Shown here: piece by piece, positions 58,891 through 64,000 of the stretch
How positions within the stretch are numbered: the first letter of the stretch is position 1
Layout of the letters: the number at the start of each line of letters is the position of its first letter
Assembly: GCA_027459785.1 (NCBI GenBank)
Contig: DAIDGU010000026.1
Span: 1-64,000 of the forward strand
DNA from: Ktedonobacteria bacterium
GTDB taxonomy: Bacteria; Chloroflexota; Ktedonobacteria; Ktedonobacterales; JACDGC01
Direction: 5' to 3'
DNA length: 64,000 nt
The notes under the pieces: model-generated
Database searches by the model: none
The model's input: only the letters and a program-made list of their open reading frames with translations
Told to the model about the DNA's origin: nothing
Position numbers and translations under genes: made by a program

Positions 58891-58978
58891 GGAGAGATGT
58901 CCGAGAGGTTTAAGGAGCCGCTCTCGAAAAGCGGTATACTGCAAGGTATCGCGGGTTCGAATCCCGCTCTCTCCGCCA
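58891..58978 (+). tRNA. tRNA-Ser (anticodon CGA)
   Basis: The acceptor GGAGAGA pairs with TCTCTCC, followed by G and an encoded CCA. The anticodon arm CCGCT-CTCGAAA-AGCGG gives anticodon CGA (reads UCG). A long variable arm (TATACTGCAAGGTATC) marks a class II tRNA, and the T arm is GCGGG-TTCGAAT-CCCGC. A 7-bp stem GGGCCGC/GCGGCCC with TTTCG lies at 58991-59018 between this and the next tRNA, as a processing or weak stop signal. Confidence 0.97.
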
Positions 58979-59030
58979 GATGACCCACAGGGGCCGCGCT
59001 GCGAAGTGGCGGCCCTTTCGTCATCACCGT

Positions 59031-59117
59031 GGAGGAGTCCCATAGCGGCCTAGTGGGCGCGACTGGAAATCGCGTGTGTGATGAGCACCGTGGGTTCGAA
59101 TCCCACCTCCTCCGCCA
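59031..59117 (+). tRNA. tRNA-Ser (anticodon GGA)
   Basis: The acceptor GGAGGAG pairs with CTCCTCC, followed by G and an encoded CCA. The anticodon arm CGCGA-CTGGAAA-TCGCG gives GGA (reads UCC/UCU). The variable arm is long (TGTGTGATGAGCACC) and the T arm is GTGGG-TTCGAAT-CCCAC. Fifty-two bases separate it from the CGA tRNA, so both probably come from one transcript. Confidence 0.97.
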
Positions 59118-59122
59118 AAACA

Positions 59123-59157
59123 GCCCTGATCTTGCTGAAGATCAGGGCTTATTTATT
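59123..59157. terminator. Bidirectional rho-independent terminator
   Basis: GCCCTGATCTT (59123-59133) and AAGATCAGGGC (59138-59148) form a perfect 11-bp stem with a GCTG loop, followed by TTATTTATT on the plus strand and TGTTTT on the minus strand. It ends both the tRNA transcript and mntH. Confidence 0.92.
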
Positions 59158-59158
59158 G

Positions 59159-60487
59159 CTAGTGGATCGCCCCTAGCACCTGCGCCAGCAGCACTGCGTT
59201 GAGCGCCAGGATGACGGCTCCGCAGGCGAGGCCGATGACCGTCGTGCGGCGCTGGTTGACCATCGCGCCCATCACGTCGCGCCGCGCCGTGAAGTAGAGC
59301 AGCGTGGCGATGGGCGCGACCAGCGCGAAGCTGAGGATCACCTGAGTGAAGATGATTACCTGGGTCGGATTGATGTTGAGGGCGATGATCAGCAGCGCGG
59401 GGGCCATCGTCAGCACGCGCCGCAGCCAGACGGGGATCGACCAGCCTAAAAAGCCGCGCATAATCACCTGGCCCGCCAACGTGCCGACCGTCGAAGACGA
59501 CAGCCCCGACGCCAGCAACGAGACGCCGAAGATGATGCTGGCCGCGCTGCCCAGCAGCGGCGTGAGCGTGTGGAAGGCCACCGTCAGGTCCGCGACATCC
59601 GCGCGCCCGTGGGCGTGAAAGACGGCGGCGGCCATGAACATCATCGCGCCGTTGACGAGGCCGGCCAGCGTCATGGCGATGACGATGTCGATGCGCTCCA
59701 TCGCGAAGATGCGCATGCGGTCGCGGGGGGTGCGCGCTGGCACGCGCCCTTGCACCAGCGCGGAGTGCAGATAGAGGACGTGGGGCATGATCGTCGCGCC
59801 CAGGATACCCACCGCCAGGAAGAGGCTGCTGCCGCTGAGCGCCGGCACGACGGCATGGTACGCGATCTGCCCAGCATTGGGGTGCGAGAGAATGGTTTCG
59901 AGCAGGTATGCGCCGGCGATGACGCCGACCAGCGCCGTGATGACGATCTCCAGCGTGCGGAAGCCGTGTTGCTGCAAGCCGAGGATGGCGAAGGTGATCA
60001 CGCCCGTCAGCAGCGCCGCTGGCAAGAGCGGGATGTGAAACAGCAGATAAAGACCCAGCGCCGCACCGGTGAATTCCGCCACGTCCGTTGCCATCGCGGC
60101 GACCTCCGAGACGATCCACAGACCGAGGTTCATGCGTGGCGACAGGTGTTGGTGGCAGAGCGCGGGCAAATTGTTATCCGTGGCGATGCCCAGTTTGGCC
60201 GAAAGCATTTGTAGGAAGGCCGCCATCAGGTTCGCGGCAGTGATGACCCATAATAATTCATAGCCGAACTGCGCCCCGCCCTGGATGTTCGTGGCGAAAT
60301 TGCCGGGATCGATATACGCGACGCAGGCGATGAAGGCCGGGCCCAGGAAGGGCAACACCCGCGCCAGCCCCGTGCGGTGGCCATCCAGCGACGCCCGTGC
60401 CGCGCGCACCATGCCGGCATCGCCGCGCCGCGCCGCTTCCGGCGGCAAGCCCTCGCTATCAACGATGCGGATATCACTCCCAGCCAT
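59159..60487 (-). CDS. mntH: Nramp family divalent metal transporter
   Basis: MntH imports Mn2+ (and Fe2+) with protons across the cytoplasmic membrane. The 442-residue protein has the Nramp hallmarks: GPAFIACVAYIDPGNFATNI with the DPGN metal site in helix 1, and GATIMPHVLYLHSALVQGR with the MPH site in helix 6. Some eleven membrane helices are visible, after about 40 soluble N-terminal residues. The start is uncertain; ATG 60487 (MAGSDIRIVD) is taken, but MGWLF 15 bases upstream or an earlier ATG is possible, as no ribosome site is clear. An mntR-type gene lies directly upstream on the same strand. Confidence 0.9.
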   Translation of the reverse strand: MAGSDIRIVDSEGLPPEAARRGDAGMVRAARASLDGHRTGLARVLPFLGPAFIACVAYIDPGNFATNIQGGAQFGYELLWVITAANLMAAFLQMLSAKLGIATDNNLPALCHQHLSPRMNLGLWIVSEVAAMATDVAEFTGAALGLYLLFHIPLLPAALLTGVITFAILGLQQHGFRTLEIVITALVGVIAGAYLLETILSHPNAGQIAYHAVVPALSGSSLFLAVGILGATIMPHVLYLHSALVQGRVPARTPRDRMRIFAMERIDIVIAMTLAGLVNGAMMFMAAAVFHAHGRADVADLTVAFHTLTPLLGSAASIIFGVSLLASGLSSSTVGTLAGQVIMRGFLGWSIPVWLRRVLTMAPALLIIALNINPTQVIIFTQVILSFALVAPIATLLYFTARRDVMGAMVNQRRTTVIGLACGAVILALNAVLLAQVLGAIH

Positions 60488-60630
60488 AAACAACCATCCC
60501 ATCCAACCTGCAAGCACTATGCTTCTGTGTTTTTGTATGTGCAGCATCATCCCAATGGATGACATCCATCTGCTTTGCCAACGCGCCAGCACGCCATACC
60601 ACGGCGGCAATGGCGTGGGATCGAGATGGC

Positions 60631-61368
60631 TCAGTGGGGCGTGTCGGGATCGGGCGCGGCGATGCTGAGCAGGCTGGCGACCTGGAAGCTGATCGCGTGT
60701 GGCGTGTCATCATCGCCCACCACGCGCACATGCAGCGGCCCGTCGAACGGTTCGCGCCCCAGCAGGACGATCCGCGCGCCCGGCACCAGGCCCAGGCCGG
60801 CCAGGTAGCGCAGCAGATCCGTCGCCTGGGTCAGCACCCGCGCGATGACCAGCGCCCGCGCGGCATCCGGCGCGCACTGGCTCAGCGGTAGCGCCACCAT
60901 TTCCGGCAACAAGCCCTCCTTCGAGGGAATCGGATCGCCGTGAGGATCCACCGTCGGCCCGCCCAGGATGCTGTCGATGCGATCCTCGAACTCCTCGGAG
61001 ATCGCGTGTTCCAGCGCGTCGGCCTGCTCGTGGACCTCGTCCCAGCCGAAGCCGACCACCAGCGTCAGATACAGTTCCAGCAGGCGGTGATGGCGCACGA
61101 TCTCCAGCGCCAGGCGTTCGCCCGTCGCCGTCAGATCGACGCCATAATAGGGACGGTGGTTGACCAGGCCGTCATCGGCCAGCTTCTTGATCATGCCGGT
61201 GACGGAGCCGGGAGCCACCCCCAGCGCGCCCGCCAGCGCGGTCGTCGTCACGCGCGCCGACGTCTCGCCGGCCCGTTGCGCGGCTTCGTGCAACTGATAG
61301 ATCGCCTTCAGGTAGTCCTCGACGGCCTCGCTGAGATTCAATTGTTGGCGCAAAGCAGATTTTGGCAT
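60631..61368 (-). CDS. mntR: DtxR/MntR family metal-dependent repressor
   Basis: The 245-residue protein has the three-part DtxR plan. The winged helix (SEAVEDYLKAIYQL, VTTTALAGALGVAPGSVTGM, LADDGLVNHRPYYGVDLTAT) is followed by a dimerisation/metal domain (ALEIVRHHRLLELYLTLVVG, DEVHEQADALEHAISEEFED, with His and Glu ligands) and a C-terminal SH3-like FeoA domain (GLVPGARIVLLGREPFDGPL). With mntH 143 bp downstream, Mn or Fe control of uptake is the obvious role. The ATG has no spaced ribosome site but a promoter ends about 6 bases before it, which suggests a leaderless message. Confidence 0.88.
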   Translation of the reverse strand: MPKSALRQQLNLSEAVEDYLKAIYQLHEAAQRAGETSARVTTTALAGALGVAPGSVTGMIKKLADDGLVNHRPYYGVDLTATGERLALEIVRHHRLLELYLTLVVGFGWDEVHEQADALEHAISEEFEDRIDSILGGPTVDPHGDPIPSKEGLLPEMVALPLSQCAPDAARALVIARVLTQATDLLRYLAGLGLVPGARIVLLGREPFDGPLHVRVVGDDDTPHAISFQVASLLSIAAPDPDTPH

Positions 61369-61404
61369 ACCTCAATAGTAACATATGCTATGCCGAAATT
61401 GCAA
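61360..61404 (-). promoter_or_regulatory. mntR promoter with overlapping inverted repeat
   Basis: On the minus strand TTGCAA (61399-61404), an 18-base spacer and TACTAT (61375-61380) place the start at about 61368, the ATG itself. TTTCGGCATA (61389-61398) and TATGCCAAAA (61360-61369) form a 9/10 inverted repeat with 19 bases between. One arm is in the spacer and one on the start codon, as expected for an autoregulatory site. The gap to the divergent gene is 113 bp. Confidence 0.5.
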
Positions 61405-61481
61405 GGGGTAGGTGCCAACATGAAACGAAATGGTATGGTACAGCATGTAATGAGGGAAGATCAAGAAGGGGCAGCAAGCGC

Positions 61482-63263
61482 ATGGCGACAACAATCGGCA
61501 GCACGCAGACGGGGGATACTACGCCCGTCGCGGTGACGCAGGCGGACGGGATCTGGCGCACACGCCTCAGCACCGGCGGGGTGATGCTCTTGGGGGCGGT
61601 CATCTTCCTGTTCGGTGGCCTCTGGGACATCCAGTGGCACCAGAACGTCGGGCGCGACCAAACCTTCACGCCGCCGCACGATCTGATCCTCGGCGGCATC
61701 ACCATCTGCGGCCTCGCCGCGCTCGCCGCGCTGCTGCTTGAGACACGCCGCCCGCACGTGAGCGGCTCCGCCGCTGTACCCACCGTCACCTTCATGGGCC
61801 TGCTGCGCGGCAGCCTGGGAACGTTTATCGCCGGCTTCGCGGCGCTCGCCGCCGCCGTCGCCTTCCCGCTGGATAACTACTGGCACGCGCTGAACGGCAT
61901 CGATGTCTCCTTGTGGGCGCCCTTCCATGTGATGTTCATTGGTGGCATGGCAGTGGCCGCGCTGGGCCTGGTCGCACACTTCGCCGAGATCGCTGAGGCG
62001 CACTTGCCGCCGAACGTGGCACAACCCACCGCGCTGGGACGCTTAGCCCAGGCGGGCGTCTTCATCAGCGGCGGGGCCAGCATGGCGACGCTGTTGGTCT
62101 TGCTCGCGCCCGCGCTCAGCCCGCGCACCGGCCTGCACCTTAGCCCGCAAACGATCATCAGCCTTTATCCGCTGTACCTGGGGCTGCTGGGCCTGGTCGT
62201 GCTGTGCGCGGCGGTGGCGCGGCTGCGCTGGACGGGCCTGGCGACGGGCATCGTATTGGTGGTCATGGGTATACGCTTGCTCGCCATGATCTGCGTGCCG
62301 CCAGCCATGAACCTGCTGGTGCAGCTCCAGCACCAGACCTTCCTGCCGCGCGCCAGCCATAGCGTCGTCGCGGTGGTCGGCATGTCGCCCTATTTGCTCC
62401 TGATCGCGCTGGGCATCGACGGGGCATTCTGGTTCGCCCGCGAGCGGCGCTGGTCGCCCACGCGCACGCACTGGCTGGTGGTCGGCACAGCGACCGCGCT
62501 GACCTTCCTCCTCGCGCTGGTCACGGTGGCGCTGACGCAACGGGCGCTGGCGCGCGGCGCGGCGGGCGGGTTACGGCTGGCGCTCGCGCCGTCCCTGTTG
62601 CTGGGCGTGGTTGGTGCGGTCGCTGGCGGCTGGCTGGGCTTCGCCCTTGCGCGGGCGTTCGTCGCGGTCCCTGCGCGGCGGGGGGCAGCGCCGCGTGCCT
62701 GGCGGCCCTGGTGGCAGACGGCGCTCGCCGGCGTCGCCGTGTTGGCCCTGGGGGCCACGCTGGTCACGCTGGGGCAGATCGTCTTCGCCGCCAACCTGCA
62801 CAGCGCCACCGCCGCGCAGGTTTTCCCCGTCAGCGCCGGTGCCTATCACCTGAATCTGACACTCTATACCTATCCCGCCACGGCGGGCTACGCGCAGCCC
62901 TTCACGATCACCCCGCAAGCCGGCAGCCCCATACCGCAAAGCTATACCCTGGTCGCCCAGCCTGAACGGGGCGTGCTCGCCACGCCGATCACCGCATCGC
63001 TCGGTGCGCCCGACGTGACGGGCCAGACCTCCGGCAGCGTCTACATCACCGTGCGCGGCGCGTGGCTGCTCGACCTCAGCATGACCGGCGCGCAGGGCGC
63101 GGCCAGCGCGACGATCCCGATCAGCGCCACGGCTCCGCCGGCGCTGTCGCCCGCCGTCGCCTGGAATCTGGGCCTGCTGCCGCTGTACGGCCTGCTGCTG
63201 TTCGTCGGCGTGGCCCTCTGGCAAGCACGGCAGATGGGTGGAGTTTTGCCAACAATATCATGA
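61482..63263 (+). CDS. Large membrane protein of unknown function
   Basis: A 593-residue protein with about eleven hydrophobic helices in its first 440 residues and a C-terminal beta-rich outer domain of about 120 residues (SAGAYHLNLTLYTYPATAGY, GSVYITVRGAWLLDLSMTGA), closed by a last helix. Potential metal or heme ligands sit at membrane edges: WDIQWHQNVGRDQTFTPPHD early, DNYWHALNGIDVSLWAPFHV later. The ATG at 61482 follows GAAGGGG; the frame extends back through the mntR promoter. The pattern resembles copper- or oxidase-associated membrane proteins, yet no family can be named with confidence. Confidence 0.65.
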   Translation: MATTIGSTQTGDTTPVAVTQADGIWRTRLSTGGVMLLGAVIFLFGGLWDIQWHQNVGRDQTFTPPHDLILGGITICGLAALAALLLETRRPHVSGSAAVPTVTFMGLLRGSLGTFIAGFAALAAAVAFPLDNYWHALNGIDVSLWAPFHVMFIGGMAVAALGLVAHFAEIAEAHLPPNVAQPTALGRLAQAGVFISGGASMATLLVLLAPALSPRTGLHLSPQTIISLYPLYLGLLGLVVLCAAVARLRWTGLATGIVLVVMGIRLLAMICVPPAMNLLVQLQHQTFLPRASHSVVAVVGMSPYLLLIALGIDGAFWFARERRWSPTRTHWLVVGTATALTFLLALVTVALTQRALARGAAGGLRLALAPSLLLGVVGAVAGGWLGFALARAFVAVPARRGAAPRAWRPWWQTALAGVAVLALGATLVTLGQIVFAANLHSATAAQVFPVSAGAYHLNLTLYTYPATAGYAQPFTITPQAGSPIPQSYTLVAQPERGVLATPITASLGAPDVTGQTSGSVYITVRGAWLLDLSMTGAQGAASATIPISATAPPALSPAVAWNLGLLPLYGLLLFVGVALWQARQMGGVLPTIS

Positions 63264-63321
63264 TGAACTGTCCTGCTTGGCACCGAAAGTGATGTTGAGG
63301 TGAGCAAGGAGGTAAGGGACT

Positions 63322-64000
63322 ATGCCACACATCCCGCGCACCTGGCTGGCCTTCGGGCAAAAACTGAGCAATGATTGGCTCCTCAATCTGTCTGGTTTGC
63401 TGGCCTTCAACCTGCTGATGGCGACGTTTCCGTTTCTGCTGGTACTCTTCGCGTTGCTGGGCATCACCTTCGGGCTGCTCTCGCCGGACCTCGAACACCT
63501 GGTCATCCTGAATATCAGCGCGGTGTTTCCCTCGCAGACTGGCTCGACCCTCGTCACCACCACTGCCGCCAACCTCACGCGCAACGCGGGCTGGCTGTTG
63601 GCGCTGGGCATCATCACGGCGATTTTTTTGGGATCGCGGCTGTTCATCGTCATCGAAAATTGTTTCGGCATCATCTATCGCGTGCCGTCGCGCGACCTGG
63701 TGCGCCAGAATCTGATGGCGATTGGGATGGTATTGCTCTACATGGTCCTGATCCCATTCTTTCTGTTGCTTTCCATCGTGCCGGGCGCGCTGCTGACGCT
63801 GGTGCATCACGGCAGCTACTATTATGTAGCGACGACGGTGGATCAGGTGCTGGTTTTCGTCGGCACAACCGTGATAGCGGCGTTCATGTTCCTGCTGATC
63901 TACTTCATCATCCCCAACCGCCCGTCGCACTGGCGTTCCACCTGGCCGGGGACGGTGATCGCCGCCGTGCTGCTGGTGTTGTATGAGAAGCTGTTTCCGC
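63322..64000 (+). CDS. YihY/BrkB family membrane protein (partial, runs off the window)
   Basis: AAGGAGGTAAGG at 63306-63317 and ATG 63322 begin MPHIPRTWLAFGQKLSNDWL, then LNLSGLLAFNLLMATFPFLL, the first-helix signature of the YihY/BrkB (formerly RNase BN) family. Further helices include AGWLLALGIITAIFLGSRLF, MVLLYMVLIPFFLLLSIVPG and TTVIAAFMFLLIYFIIPN. No stop occurs before base 64000, so at least 226 residues are present and the C-terminus is missing. Family function is uncertain; transport has been suggested. Longer-looking frames from 63375 and on the minus strand are shadows. Confidence 0.85.
   Translation, partial: MPHIPRTWLAFGQKLSNDWLLNLSGLLAFNLLMATFPFLLVLFALLGITFGLLSPDLEHLVILNISAVFPSQTGSTLVTTTAANLTRNAGWLLALGIITAIFLGSRLFIVIENCFGIIYRVPSRDLVRQNLMAIGMVLLYMVLIPFFLLLSIVPGALLTLVHHGSYYYVATTVDQVLVFVGTTVIAAFMFLLIYFIIPNRPSHWRSTWPGTVIAAVLLVLYEKLFP

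Noticed and set aside
63375..63986. 203-residue frame at the right edge
   Set aside because: It is out of frame with the YihY-type gene, whose ribosome site and membrane helices are convincing and which has no stop before the window end.

Overview
The window is high-GC bacterial chromosome with long intergenic spacers full of short palindromic repeats. The best guess for the host is an uncultured Chloroflexota-type bacterium. The evidence is indirect: several predicted surface proteins join an N-terminal zinc ribbon, a single membrane helix and a Thr/Pro/Ala-rich 'TATP' linker to an outer domain, a style common in that phylum. A methylmalonyl-CoA mutase subunit and many GAF/PAS histidine kinases are also present. 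No rRNA or marker gene settles the assignment.

Layout. 0.2-3.8 kb: fabZ, a family 9 glycosyltransferase, a fumarylacetoacetase-type hydrolase and a DinB-fold gene. 3.8-6.4 kb: an AT-richer island of small genes (zinc-ribbon membrane protein, orphan HicB-like antitoxin, BRO-N-like gene) bounded by two copies of the DinB 3' end. 6.5-8.2 kb: PAP2 phosphatase and HAD phosphatase. 8.3-18.6 kb: a GAF histidine kinase and four membrane-anchored extracytoplasmic proteins, with two near-identical 180-bp repeats in opposite orientation at 8.3 and 14.6 kb, then small unknown genes and a response regulator. 18.7-23.5 kb: a decayed DinB gene, RidA, a degenerate receiver, GNAT, xseB, a frameshifted DUF433 gene and an MBL-fold hydrolase. 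23.7-38.4 kb: a membrane serine protease, an FtsK-type translocase, the mutase large subunit, a PAS-like kinase, a frameshifted SEC-C gene, an FAD oxidoreductase, a secreted SH3/TIM-barrel protein and a CxxC protein. 38.8-43.2 kb: a TetR regulator and a heterodimeric ABC exporter, with one operator motif in front of each transcription unit. 43.3-43.5 kb: a fused MntA/HepT remnant.

45.6-56.6 kb is a flagellar gene block on the plus strand (flgC fliE fliF fliG fliH fliI fliJ flgB fliK flgD flgE), encoding rod, MS-ring, switch, export ATPase complex, hook cap, hook and hook-length control. flgB has moved away from flgC, and repeats sit in most of the larger gaps. Export-gate, motor, filament and regulatory genes are not here. 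56.6-64 kb holds an ornithine cyclodeaminase-like gene, lgt, two tRNA-Ser genes, an mntR-mntH pair, a large membrane protein and a YihY-type gene cut by the window end.

The most unusual feature is the repeat landscape. At least five palindromic families recur between genes. In two of them (the GCGGTT...AACCGC element and the GACAGACA-TTCC-TGTCTGTC hairpin) copies differ by paired, compensatory changes in the stems, which argues that the folded form is what is maintained. Several small genes, mostly toxin-antitoxin or DinB types, are frameshifted, truncated or fused, so the spacers also act as a graveyard of accessory genes.
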